Below, one piece after another: positions 1-6,574 of a DNA stretch of 64,000 nt. Below the pieces are notes generated by a model. It did no database searches. It had not been told where the DNA came from and saw only the letters and a list, made by a program, of their open reading frames with translations. The position numbers and the translations under genes were made by a program. The stretch's first letter is position 1; every line of letters starts with the position of its first letter. Source of the DNA: Lactiplantibacillus daowaiensis (lineage in GTDB: Bacteria; Bacillota; Bacilli; Lactobacillales; Lactobacillaceae); NCBI RefSeq assembly GCF_005405085.1, contig NZ_BJDJ01000020.1, forward strand, positions 1 to 64,000, given 5' to 3'.

Positions 1-3
1 CAT

Positions 4-76
4 GGAGGATTAGCTCAGTTGGGAGAGCGTCTGCCTTACAAGCAGAGGGTCACAGGTTCGAGCCCTGTATCCTCCA
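4..76 (+). tRNA. tRNA-Val (TAC)
   Basis: Complete cloverleaf: acceptor GGAGGAT pairs with ATCCTCC, anticodon TAC sits in the loop of a CTGCCT...AGCAG stem, T-arm CAGG-TTCGAGC-CCTG. A73 discriminator; CCA is not encoded. An identical copy lies at 326-398. Confidence 0.97.
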
Positions 77-78
77 TC

Positions 79-151
79 GAGCCGTTAGCTCAGTTGGTAG
101 AGCATCTGACTTTTAATCAGAGGGTCGACAGTTCGAACCTGTCACGGCTCA
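79..151 (+). tRNA. tRNA-Lys (TTT)
   Basis: Acceptor GAGCCGT/ACGGCTC, anticodon TTT in loop CTTTTAA, discriminator A. It starts two bases after tRNA-Val. A near-identical copy at 401-473 differs at two T-loop positions. Confidence 0.97.
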
Positions 152-170
152 TTTAACCGGAAGGTTAAAT
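151..170 (+). other. Perfect hairpin between tRNA-Lys and 5S rRNA
   Basis: ATTTAACC and GGTTAAAT form eight pairs around a GGAA tetraloop. No T-run follows, so it resembles a processing or spacer hairpin in the precursor transcript rather than a terminator. Confidence 0.4.
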
Positions 171-203
171 GAATATTACATCTTAATATTTAAGTTCCAA
201 CAG

Positions 204-320
204 TGTGGTAGCGATAGCGGAAAGGATACACCTGTTCCCATGTCGAACACAGAAGTTAAGCTTTTTAGCGCCGATAGTAGTTGGGGGATCGCTCCCTGCG
301 AGGATAGGACGTTGCCATGC
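204..320 (+). rRNA. rrf: 5S ribosomal RNA
   Basis: About 117 bases with the conserved 5S blocks: TGTGGTAGCGAT at the 5' end, the ACACCTGTTCCCATGTCGAA stretch, AGAAGTTAAG, and the 3' GACGTTGCCATGC that pairs with the 5' end. It is flanked on both sides by the same Val-Lys tRNA pair. No 16S or 23S is visible, so it is either the end of an operon starting upstream or an extra copy. Confidence 0.95.
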
Positions 321-325
321 ACTCT

Positions 326-398
326 GGAGGATTAGCTCAGTTGGGAGAGCGTCTGCCTTACAAGCAGAGGGTCACAGGTTCGAGCCCTGTATCCTCCA
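326..398 (+). tRNA. tRNA-Val (TAC), second copy
   Basis: Sequence identical to the tRNA at 4-76, six bases after the 5S gene. Anticodon TAC, no encoded CCA. Confidence 0.97.
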
Positions 399-400
399 TT

Positions 401-473
401 GAGCCGTTAGCTCAGTTGGTAGAGCATCTGACTTTTAATCAGAGGGTCGACAGTTCGAGACTGTCACGGCTCA
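401..473 (+). tRNA. tRNA-Lys (TTT), second copy
   Basis: Same as 79-151 except for two T-loop bases (TTCGAGA instead of TTCGAAC). All stems are intact, so it should be functional. Confidence 0.96.
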
Positions 474-507
474 TTGTTAAACCAATAAAATTAATTTAAA
501 AAAGTTA

Positions 508-536
508 TTGATTTAAATGAATAGCTATGATATGAT
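508..536 (+). promoter_or_regulatory. Promoter of the Thr-to-Asp tRNA run
   Basis: TTGATT (508-513), exactly 17 bases, then TATGAT (531-536), in an AT-rich 91-base gap between tRNA-Lys and tRNA-Thr. This is a good sigma-A match and should give the downstream tRNA run its own transcription start near 543. Confidence 0.7.
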
Positions 537-564
537 ATTATAGTTGTGTTAATCATTAAGTCAT

Positions 565-637
565 GCCGACTTAGCTCAGCTGGCAGAGCATCTGTCTTGT
601 AAACAGGGGGTCGGAGGTTCGAATCCTCTAGTCGGCA
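565..637 (+). tRNA. tRNA-Thr (TGT)
   Basis: Acceptor GCCGACT/AGTCGGC, anticodon TGT in a TCTGT...ACAGG arm, discriminator A, no CCA. Confidence 0.97.
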
Positions 638-652
638 TTAACTGAATATTAT

Positions 653-724
653 GCGGAAGTAGTTCAGTGGTAGAACATCACCTTGCCATGGTGGGGGTCG
701 CGGGTTCGAATCCCGTCTTCCGCT
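653..724 (+). tRNA. tRNA-Gly (GCC)
   Basis: Acceptor GCGGAAG/CTTCCGC, anticodon GCC in loop TTGCCAT, discriminator T, short D-loop typical of glycine tRNAs. Confidence 0.97.
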
Positions 725-737
725 TTCATCAAGTGCT

Positions 738-823
738 GCCGGGGTGGCGGAATTGGCAGACGCACAGGACTTAAAATCCTGCGGTTAGTGATAACCGTAC
801 CGGTTCGATCCCGGTCCTCGGCA
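738..823 (+). tRNA. tRNA-Leu (TAA)
   Basis: 86-base class II tRNA with a long variable arm (CGGTTAGTGATAACCG). Anticodon TAA, acceptor GCCGGGG/CCTCGGC, discriminator A. Confidence 0.97.
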
Positions 824-833
824 CTTTTATGAA

Positions 834-907
834 GCACCCATAGCGCAATTGGATAGAGTGTCTGACTACGAATCAGAAGGTTGTAGGTTCGACTCCTACT
901 GGGTGCA
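834..907 (+). tRNA. tRNA-Arg (ACG)
   Basis: Acceptor GCACCCA/TGGGTGC, anticodon ACG (A34 is expected to be deaminated to inosine by TadA), discriminator A. Confidence 0.97.
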
Positions 908-912
908 TATAG

Positions 913-986
913 CGGGAAATAGCTCAGCTTGGTAGAGCACCTGGTTTGGGACCAGGGGGTCGCAGGTTCGAATCCTGTTTTCCCGA
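913..986 (+). tRNA. tRNA-Pro (TGG)
   Basis: Acceptor CGGGAAA/TTTCCCG, anticodon TGG in a CCTGG...CCAGG stem, discriminator A. Confidence 0.97.
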
Positions 987-1015
987 TTAAGTAATCATTT
1001 GGTTATTTAACAGAT

Positions 1016-1089
1016 CGCGGTGTAGCTCAGCTGGCTAGAGCGTCCGGTTCATACCCGGGAGGTCGAGGGTTCGATTCCCCCTGCCGCGA
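1016..1089 (+). tRNA. tRNA-Met (CAT), probably elongator
   Basis: CAT anticodon in a TCCGG...CCGGGA arm; acceptor CGCGGTG with TGCCGCG uses two G-U pairs. It has the C1-G72 pair, so it is not the initiator. Of the two non-initiator CAT tRNAs, this is the better elongator-Met candidate because its neighbour carries C4-G69/C5-G68, pairs associated with tRNA-Ile2 in other bacteria. The assignment is inferred. Confidence 0.75.
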
Positions 1090-1105
1090 TAGGAATAAAG
1101 AGCTT

Positions 1106-1179
1106 GGACCTTTAGCTCAGTTGGTTAGAGCAGACGGCTCATAACCGTCCGGTCGTAGGTTCGAGTCCTACAAGGTCCA
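1106..1179 (+). tRNA. tRNA (CAT), probably tRNA-Ile2 (lysidine)
   Basis: Acceptor GGACCTT/AAGGTCC, CAT anticodon in GACGG...CCGTC stem. C4-G69 and C5-G68 fit the TilS-recognised isoleucine tRNA that reads AUA after lysidine modification. The alternative is elongator Met, with the roles swapped with 1016-1089. Confidence 0.65.
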
Positions 1180-1221
1180 TCTGCTATTATTAGTGGACGT
1201 GTTCCTAGTTACACATTTTAT

Positions 1222-1311
1222 GGAGGATTACCCAAGTCTGGCTGAAGGGAACGGTCTTGAAAACCGTCAGGTGGGTCAAACCACGCGAGAGTTCGAATCT
1301 CTCATCCTCCT
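1222..1311 (+). tRNA. tRNA-Ser (TGA)
   Basis: 90-base class II tRNA with a long variable arm, anticodon TGA, acceptor GGAGGAT/ATCCTCC. The base after the acceptor is T, whereas the other serine tRNA here (1750-1837) has the usual G. Confidence 0.95.
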
Positions 1312-1319
1312 TATATTAT

Positions 1320-1393
<74 letters not shown>

Positions 1394-1399
1394 TTATAT

Positions 1400-1474
1400 G
1401 GTCCGTTGGTCTAGTTGGTTTAGGACGCCTGCCTGTCACGCAGGAGATCACGAGTTCGAGTCTCGTACGGACCG
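1400..1474 (+). tRNA. tRNA-Asp (GTC)
   Basis: Acceptor GGTCCGT/ACGGACC, anticodon GTC in CCTGC...GCAGG stem, discriminator G. Duplicated at 2019-2093. Confidence 0.97.
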
Positions 1475-1508
1475 TTACATTAATTAAATATAAGAAGTAT
1501 GGCTAAAT

Positions 1509-1581
1509 GGCTCGGTAGCTCAGTCGGTAGAGCAATGGATTGAAGCTCCATGTGTCGGCAGTTCGATTCTGTCCCGCGCCA
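1509..1581 (+). tRNA. tRNA-Phe (GAA)
   Basis: Anticodon GAA in an ATGGA...TCCAT stem, discriminator A. Acceptor GGCTCGG against CCGCGCC leaves one T-C mismatch at the fourth pair (1512 against 1577). Arms are otherwise complete. Confidence 0.95.
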
Positions 1582-1595
1582 TAACATTAGTTCCT

Positions 1596-1666
1596 GCGGG
1601 TATAGTTTAGTGGTAAAACCACAGCCTTCCAAGCTGTTGTCGCGAGTCCGATTCTCGTTACCCGCT
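1596..1666 (+). tRNA. tRNA-Gly (TCC)
   Basis: 71 bases, acceptor GCGGGTA/TACCCGC, anticodon TCC in CAGCC...GGCTG-like arm, discriminator T. Confidence 0.96.
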
Positions 1667-1671
1667 TTTAT

Positions 1672-1745
1672 GGGCCTATAGCTCAGTTGGTGAGAGCGCA
1701 CGCCTGATAAGCGTGAGGTCGATGGTTCGAGTCCATTTAGGCCCA
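1672..1745 (+). tRNA. tRNA-Ile (GAT)
   Basis: Acceptor GGGCCTA/TAGGCCC, anticodon GAT in CACGC...GCGTG stem, discriminator A. Confidence 0.97.
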
Positions 1746-1749
1746 TTAT

Positions 1750-1837
1750 GGAGAAGTACTCAAGTGGCTGAAGAGGCGCCCCTGCTAAGGGTGTAGATCG
1801 CGCAAGCGGTGCGAGGGTTCGAATCCCTCCTTCTCCG
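1750..1837 (+). tRNA. tRNA-Ser (GCT)
   Basis: 88-base class II tRNA with a long variable arm, anticodon GCT, acceptor GGAGAAG/CTTCTCC and discriminator G. Confidence 0.97.
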
Positions 1838-1859
1838 TAGTTCTAATATTTACAAATAT

Positions 1860-1932
1860 GACCCCTTGGTCAAGTGGTTTAAGACACTGCCCTTTCACGG
1901 CAGTAACATGGGTTCGAATCCCGTAGGGGTCA
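1860..1932 (+). tRNA. tRNA-Glu (TTC)
   Basis: Acceptor GACCCCT/AGGGGTC, anticodon TTC in CTGCC...GGCAG stem, discriminator A. Confidence 0.97.
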
Positions 1933-1941
1933 TTATATTAT

Positions 1942-2015
<74 letters not shown>

Positions 2016-2018
2016 TTT

Positions 2019-2093
2019 GGTCCGTTGGTCTAGTTGGTTTAGGACGCCTGCCTGTCACGCAGGAGATCACGAGTTCGAGTCTCGTACGGACCG
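2019..2093 (+). tRNA. tRNA-Asp (GTC), second copy
   Basis: Identical to 1400-1474. Last tRNA of the cluster, directly before a strong terminator. Confidence 0.97.
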
Positions 2094-2101
2094 TCCTATG
2101 A

Positions 2102-2131
2102 AGTGTTATTCGTCTGAATAACACTTTTTTT
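2102..2131 (+). terminator. Terminator of the tRNA cluster
   Basis: AGTGTTATTC and GAATAACACT pair around GTCT, followed by seven T. Confidence 0.9.
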
Positions 2132-2205
2132 GTGTCTTCGAATAATGATATTGAAAGCAATGCCAACCATAACAGGCAATGGGCACTTGTGAGAACGATG
2201 GCGGC

Positions 2206-2244
2206 AAAAAAGCATCTCAACTTTAAAAGAGTTGGGATGCTTTT
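2206..2244 (-). terminator. Terminator of the HmoB-like gene
   Basis: On the minus strand AAAAGCATCCCAACT pairs with AGTTGAGATGCTTTT with one wobble, ending in a T-run 12 bases past the stop codon. Confidence 0.8.
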
Positions 2245-2255
2245 GAGCGTTATGC

Positions 2256-2756
2256 TTAAGACTTTAATGACCGAACGAAGGAGTAACGACTTTCATGATA
2301 GTCGTAGTCTTCTGATAGGTATTTGGCAAATGGCTTGAATGAAGCACTACGTAACCAGACCGCATATTCAGAATCACTGTGCCAGTTTGTAACGATGACA
2401 AAAGCAGCATCGTTTTTAGCTTCACGTAAGATCCAGAAATGCTTTAGACCATTAGGCTTTTCGTATTCAGCCCGAAAGGCACTAAACTTTGAATTGAAAA
2501 CCTTTTGTTCTTCGATTGGTAGGTCAACAAAGATAAAGCTAGTCATACCATGCCAGTCTTCACTACCTTTAGATAATAAAACGTCATAGGAAACGGGACT
2601 TGCAAAGACCGATTTTTCACCGGTAAGGTCGAGTAACATATATCGATCTTCAGTGGCGTTGGCCTGCATTAATAGCAAATCACGATCAGCATTTTGCTGC
2701 TGAATCATGGTCAAAATTTTGCGGGTCCCAAAAGTTGCTGAAATCTTTCCACTCAT
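2256..2756 (-). CDS. HmoB-like antibiotic-biosynthesis-monooxygenase-fold protein
   Basis: About 166 residues. The C-terminal half (from the FNSKFSAFRAEY segment through TNWHSDSEYAVWL) resembles the ABM dimeric alpha/beta-barrel of Bacillus HmoB/YhgC, and overall length matches HmoB (about 166 aa). HmoB binds and degrades heme; here the conserved Trp of the barrel is present, but the His seen a few residues further on in HmoB (KEAHKK) is absent (KPFAKY), so heme breakdown is uncertain. The ATG at 2756 is chosen over an adjacent TTG (2759) because AAGGAG then sits nine bases upstream. It is monocistronic, convergent with the tRNA cluster and divergent from the next gene. Confidence 0.7.
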   Translation of the reverse strand: MSGKISATFGTRKILTMIQQQNADRDLLLMQANATEDRYMLLDLTGEKSVFASPVSYDVLLSKGSEDWHGMTSFIFVDLPIEEQKVFNSKFSAFRAEYEKPNGLKHFWILREAKNDAAFVIVTNWHSDSEYAVWLRSASFKPFAKYLSEDYDYHESRYSFVRSLKS

Positions 2757-2885
2757 CAAATATCACTCCTTAATTATTACAGTTATTATTATACGTGTTT
2801 TCGAAAATAATTGAAAACAACTTGGTGAACGGTTTCAATTATTTTTATGTTTGGGTTAAAATAAATAGGGAAGGGACTGATATTA

Positions 2886-3626
2886 ATGAAATTAACCGTA
2901 CTAGGTTATTATGGTGGTTATCCTTATGAGGGCGTCGGGACTAGTGCTTATTTAGTCACTGCTGGTAATTATCAACTTTTATTAGATTGTGGCTCGGGCG
3001 CTTTAAATGCACTTGAAGAAATTCTTGACCCATTACAGCTAGATGCTGTCTTATTGACACATTATCATCACGATCATACGGCTGATGTGGGCGTTTTACA
3101 ATATTATTGGCAATTACGCCAAGGTGACCGTAAAACGCCAGTATTGCCCATTTATGGCCATACAGAAGACCCACTAAACTTTGGGGCACTAACTTGGGCT
3201 GGGGCAACTGAAGGACGTGCTTATGATCCAGCAGCAGTCAACCAGATTGGTCCGTTTGACGTCACTTTCTTAAAGACAAAACATCCGGTCCCAGCGTTTG
3301 CGGTTAAAATTGTGGAACGCTCGACTGGCCAACAATTAACATTCTCAGCTGATACGGCTTACTTGCCTGAATTAGCTAAGTTTGCGGCTGGTTCGCAGTT
3401 ATTAATGACAGATACTAACTTCGGCGCTGATAAGACCGGTAAAATCTGGCATATGACTTCAGCGCAATCTGGTGAGATTGCCAAACAAGCGCATGCTAAG
3501 CGACTGTTACTAACGCATTTACCACAAGATGTTGATTTTGAACAATTGCGGCATGAAGCGCAAGTAACGGCTGGCGAAGGGGTGCAAGTCGTTGTTGCCC
3601 AAAAGTATTTACAACTAAAGCTTTAA
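2886..3626 (+). CDS. Metallo-beta-lactamase-fold hydrolase (YhfI/RNase Z-like)
   Basis: 246 residues with the metal-binding motif H59-x-H61-x-D63-H64 (THYHHDH), a later Asp in FSADTAY, and a terminal His in LLLTHLP, which complete a dinuclear zinc site. It resembles the YhfI group of cytosolic MBL proteins (about 245 aa), relatives of RNase Z whose substrate is not settled. It lacks the long exosite arm of true tRNase Z. Start ATG with AGGGA nine bases upstream. Single-gene unit closed by the terminator at 3631. Confidence 0.85.
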   Translation: MKLTVLGYYGGYPYEGVGTSAYLVTAGNYQLLLDCGSGALNALEEILDPLQLDAVLLTHYHHDHTADVGVLQYYWQLRQGDRKTPVLPIYGHTEDPLNFGALTWAGATEGRAYDPAAVNQIGPFDVTFLKTKHPVPAFAVKIVERSTGQQLTFSADTAYLPELAKFAAGSQLLMTDTNFGADKTGKIWHMTSAQSGEIAKQAHAKRLLLTHLPQDVDFEQLRHEAQVTAGEGVQVVVAQKYLQLKL

Positions 3627-3630
3627 GTTG

Positions 3631-3663
3631 AAACGACTAAGTGGAAACGCTTAGTCGTTTTTT
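3631..3663 (+). terminator. Terminator after the MBL gene
   Basis: AAACGACTAAG pairs with CTTAGTCGTTT around TGGAAACG, then TTTT. Confidence 0.9.
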
Positions 3664-3834
3664 AGGTTAATTTTTTATCTTCATTTATAAAAATAATAAG
3701 CAAATTCTAAATTGTGTGCAATTCAATATGCGACATAATATAATATTATCTGCTTTTTAGGTATATAATAATACAAAAATAGAAAAAATGTTCAATACTA
3801 AAAATAATATCAAAAAAATATTTTTAAAAAACTA

Positions 3835-3863
3835 TTCACAAATAATTGTTGAGCATGTATAAT
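3835..3863 (+). promoter_or_regulatory. spxA promoter
   Basis: TTCACA (3835-3840), 17 bases, TATAAT (3858-3863) in a very AT-rich 250-base intergenic region; the predicted start is about 40 bases before the spxA ATG. Confidence 0.8.
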
Positions 3864-3912
3864 AATATTTGTACTAAAGCTGTGATGTTGGCGCCCCCAA
3901 AGGAGGACTTTT

Positions 3913-4311
3913 ATGGTTACTTTATATACCTCACCAAGTTGCACCTCATGTCGCAAGGCAAAGTTATGGCTACAGACGCATGAAATTGCGTTTGAAGAAC
4001 GTAATATCTTTTCGGACCCTTTATCAATTGATGAAATCAAAGGCATTTTAAAAATGACAGAAGATGGCACTGAAGAAATCATTTCAACCCGTTCTAAGGC
4101 CTTTCAACGGTTAAACGTGGCCATTGATGATTTATCGTTAAATGAACTTTATGACATGATCAGCCGTGACCCTAGTTTATTACGGCGACCGATTCTTTTA
4201 GATGACAAACGATTGCAAGTCGGGTATAACGAAGATGAAATCCGGCGGTTCCTACCACGCCAAATTCGGACGTTAGAACTCCTACGTGCCCAACAGCTTG
4301 CAAACAGTTAA
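3913..4311 (+). CDS. spxA: Transcriptional regulator Spx
   Basis: 132 residues, the usual Spx length, with the thioredoxin-like fold, the redox switch C10-T-S-C13, and the [20 protein letters not shown] segment typical of Spx/ArsC-like proteins. Spx binds the RNA polymerase alpha C-terminal domain and redirects transcription during thiol (disulfide) stress; oxidation of the CxxC switches it on. It is kept low by ClpXP with the adaptor SpxH, encoded at 8497, and the Clp adaptor mecA follows directly. AAAGGAGG precedes the ATG by eight bases. Terminator at 4320. Confidence 0.93.
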   Translation: MVTLYTSPSCTSCRKAKLWLQTHEIAFEERNIFSDPLSIDEIKGILKMTEDGTEEIISTRSKAFQRLNVAIDDLSLNELYDMISRDPSLLRRPILLDDKRLQVGYNEDEIRRFLPRQIRTLELLRAQQLANS

Positions 4312-4319
4312 AAAATTCC

Positions 4320-4358
4320 TAATTGGCTAGTTGGGCGACCTAATTAGTCAATTTTTTT
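4320..4358 (+). terminator. Terminator after spxA
   Basis: AATTGGCTAGTTGGG pairs imperfectly with CCTAATTAGTCAATT, followed by seven T. Confidence 0.8.
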
Positions 4359-4375
4359 ATTTTCAGATAGATTAC

Positions 4376-4403
4376 TTTACAAAGCGCTGAAATAAGTTAG
4401 AAT
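4376..4403 (+). promoter_or_regulatory. mecA promoter
   Basis: TTTACA (4376-4381), 16 bases, TAGAAT (4398-4403); start about 40 bases before the mecA ATG. Confidence 0.5.
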
Positions 4404-4451
4404 TGTGATAGTGATTATGGCCCTTGACACTTAGAAAGGGGTGGATCTGTA

Positions 4452-5183
4452 ATGGAGATGGAACGAATCAATGAAGATACGATTCGAGTTCTTATCGGTA
4501 ACGATGATCTCAATGAACGCGGGATTCGCGTATTGGATTTACTAGGGAATCATAAGCAAATTGAAAGTTTCTTTTATAGCATTTTAGAAGAAGTTGATGT
4601 TGATCATCAATTTCAAGACAACGATGCCGTCACTTTCCAAGTTCTACCAAACCGCAACGGTCTGGAGTTATTTATTAGTAAAAATAGTGAAAACTTGCAA
4701 GACACGATTGCTAAGGCGACGCAGTCACCAAATCAGTCGGGTGATCATGATATGCAAGATGATGTTTCAGATTATTTAAAACGCAAATTAATGCAGACTG
4801 ATACGGATGGTGGCGATCAGCCACAGGGCGTCCAACATAACCAAACTAAGGATACCAACGATTTAGATCCTTATATCGATGATCCAGACACACCAACGAA
4901 AGAATATGTCTTAAAATTTGATAATTTTGAGGACGTCATTTCGTTAGCCCAAATTTTTCGGCCAGATGGGTTGGCGTCGAACTTATTTAAGTATCGAGAC
5001 AATTACTACTTAGAGTTAGTCTTCTTCGTCGATCAATCTTCAACCGGTATTATCCAAGATGATGTTGCCGTTGCGCTTGAATATGCGCATAGGACTAAGG
5101 TAACTGCTGATGTCTTGTTAGAACATGGTGAAAAAGTGATGTCAAATGCTGCCCTTGAGACAGTCAGACATTATTTTAAATAG
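4452..5183 (+). CDS. mecA: Adaptor protein MecA
   Basis: 243 residues. The N-terminal domain (MEMERINEDTIRVLI..., about residues 1-80) recognises substrates and the C-terminal domain (from about 145, EYVLKFDNFEDVISLA) binds ClpC. They are joined by a polar, acidic linker rich in Asp, Gln and Thr. MecA activates the ClpC unfoldase and delivers proteins, classically ComK, to ClpCP. AAAGGGG lies seven bases before the ATG; a second ATG two codons later is possible. The next gene is the competence-type gene coiA, the same order as in many Firmicutes. Confidence 0.92.
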   Translation: MEMERINEDTIRVLIGNDDLNERGIRVLDLLGNHKQIESFFYSILEEVDVDHQFQDNDAVTFQVLPNRNGLELFISKNSENLQDTIAKATQSPNQSGDHDMQDDVSDYLKRKLMQTDTDGGDQPQGVQHNQTKDTNDLDPYIDDPDTPTKEYVLKFDNFEDVISLAQIFRPDGLASNLFKYRDNYYLELVFFVDQSSTGIIQDDVAVALEYAHRTKVTADVLLEHGEKVMSNAALETVRHYFK

Positions 5184-5192
5184 TTTGATTAG

Positions 5193-5228
5193 AAATCGTA
5201 ACCAATTTATTTGGTTGCGATTTTTTTT
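5193..5228 (+). terminator. Terminator after mecA
   Basis: AAATCGTAACCAA pairs with TTGGTTGCGATTT, then a T-run. Confidence 0.92.
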
Positions 5229-5266
5229 GTGCTTTTTTCGGAGCTGACTTAAGAGGAGGTGATGAG

Positions 5267-6352
5267 ATGTTAATGGCACATGATGCTAATCAACAAGCCA
5301 TTAACGCGACTGTAGCCCATCGAAAAACGGGCTATCATTGTCCTGGTTGTCAAGCACCCGTCCAGTTAAAACGTGGTACCGTCATGACACCCCATTTCGC
5401 GCATCAGCGTGACCAAGCTTGTCAGACGTTTTCTGAAGGTGAGACGGCTGAACATTTATTAGGCAAGCAGCAGTTAGCAGCTTGGTTTTTAGCGAGTGGG
5501 TATAAGGTCCAATTGGAGGCGCCCTTAACGGCTATTCATCAACGCCCTGACTTATTAGTACAATTGCCAGGACAAAAGCCTTTAGCGATTGAGTTTCAAT
5601 GTTCACCATTAGCAGTGCCACGATTAAAAGCGCGTACGCTGGGGTATCGACAGCATGGTTATCGGGTGTTATGGGTATTGGGGACGCCTTATCAGCAAGC
5701 GCGTTTACGGCCGACATCTAAAGCCTTGAAATTTTTACAATACAATCAACAATGGGGCTGTTACTTGGCTTTTTGGGATGTCCAGCAAGTGGCGTTATGT
5801 TTACGGTTTAATTTATTGGGTTTCGATGGTGATCCATTGCAATCACAACGTCAGCTCTTTTGGTCACAGCGCCAACCGGTAGACCAATTAATGACCTATC
5901 GACCGACCTTATTAGTGCCACAAATCGTCGCCGAACAGTTTCAGCGACGGCAACGTCGGTTAGTGATCGGTCGATTGACGCGCCAGCCACGGTTCATGGC
6001 GCTACAAACGTTGTGTTATCAGCACGGTGGGACGTTAGCGACTTTGCCACTCTGGGTCTATCCGATGCAAGCGAAATTGCCGATTCTAACGACCGCGTTT
6101 TTGGCCTGGCAAGTGCAGCTTTTTATTGCCCTACGCAAACAACCGGTCCAAGTTTGGTCACTGCTAGCCTTGCGCCAATTGATTTGGCAAACGTTGCAAC
6201 CATGTTTAGCACCGATGAGTTGTATTGAGACGCCACGCCATTTGTGTCAACACTTGATTCAGACGTGTTTAAACGAATTAATGACCAAGCAAGTTATTCG
6301 ACCAGTCGCTGGTGGTTGGCGCGTTGTTCAGCGTCAATTGGCGTGGCGTTAG
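5267..6352 (+). CDS. coiA: Competence protein CoiA-like nuclease
   Basis: 361 residues. An N-terminal zinc-ribbon-like part has C25-P-G-C28 and a later HFAH; a PD-(D/E)xK-type nuclease core follows (D95 in RPDLLV, E109-F-Q111). CoiA-family proteins are needed for natural transformation in streptococci, probably acting on incoming DNA; lactobacilli carry the gene although competence is rarely observed. AGGAGGTGATGAG precedes the ATG. It starts after the mecA terminator with no clear promoter of its own, so read-through or a weak promoter is needed. Confidence 0.87.
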   Translation: MLMAHDANQQAINATVAHRKTGYHCPGCQAPVQLKRGTVMTPHFAHQRDQACQTFSEGETAEHLLGKQQLAAWFLASGYKVQLEAPLTAIHQRPDLLVQLPGQKPLAIEFQCSPLAVPRLKARTLGYRQHGYRVLWVLGTPYQQARLRPTSKALKFLQYNQQWGCYLAFWDVQQVALCLRFNLLGFDGDPLQSQRQLFWSQRQPVDQLMTYRPTLLVPQIVAEQFQRRQRRLVIGRLTRQPRFMALQTLCYQHGGTLATLPLWVYPMQAKLPILTTAFLAWQVQLFIALRKQPVQVWSLLALRQLIWQTLQPCLAPMSCIETPRHLCQHLIQTCLNELMTKQVIRPVAGGWRVVQRQLAWR

Positions 6353-6502
6353 CCTGAGTCAGGCGAGTGCAAAGCGTGCGAAATCGAGATAGTGTGTTAC
6401 CCTAAGTTATATGACGAATTTGATTGTTCGCGGCAATGGAAGTCAATGTGTAGCGTTGCAACGGGAATAATCTGGCTGGAATTAGCCTGGCCATTAACTT
6501 TG

Positions 6503-6574
6503 AAAGGAGTGCTATACCGTGACTTTTTAAATGACAGTTGTCATTGACTACACAGGGTATAGTTGTAACTTAAA
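6503..6574 (+). promoter_or_regulatory. Structured leader of pepF with displaced ribosome site
   Basis: AAAGGAG at 6503-6509 is 65 bases before the pepF ATG, which has no Shine-Dalgarno of its own. Between them lie nested inverted repeats: CTATACC (6512-6518) with GGTATAG (6555-6561), and AATGACA (6530-6536) with TGTCATT (6539-6545). The region also reads GTG-ACT-TTT-TAA then an ATG ORF of 16 codons (6531-6581) whose TAG overlaps the pepF start. This fits translation re-initiation or hairpin-mediated ribosome loading. Confidence 0.5.

Noticed and set aside
2323-2589. Plus-strand 88-codon ORF opposite the HmoB-like gene
   Set aside because: Antisense to a recognised coding frame, with no ribosome site.
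5860-6228. 122-codon plus-strand ORF within coiA
   Set aside because: Out of frame with the recognised nuclease gene; composition is Ser/Thr/Ala-rich as in shadow frames.
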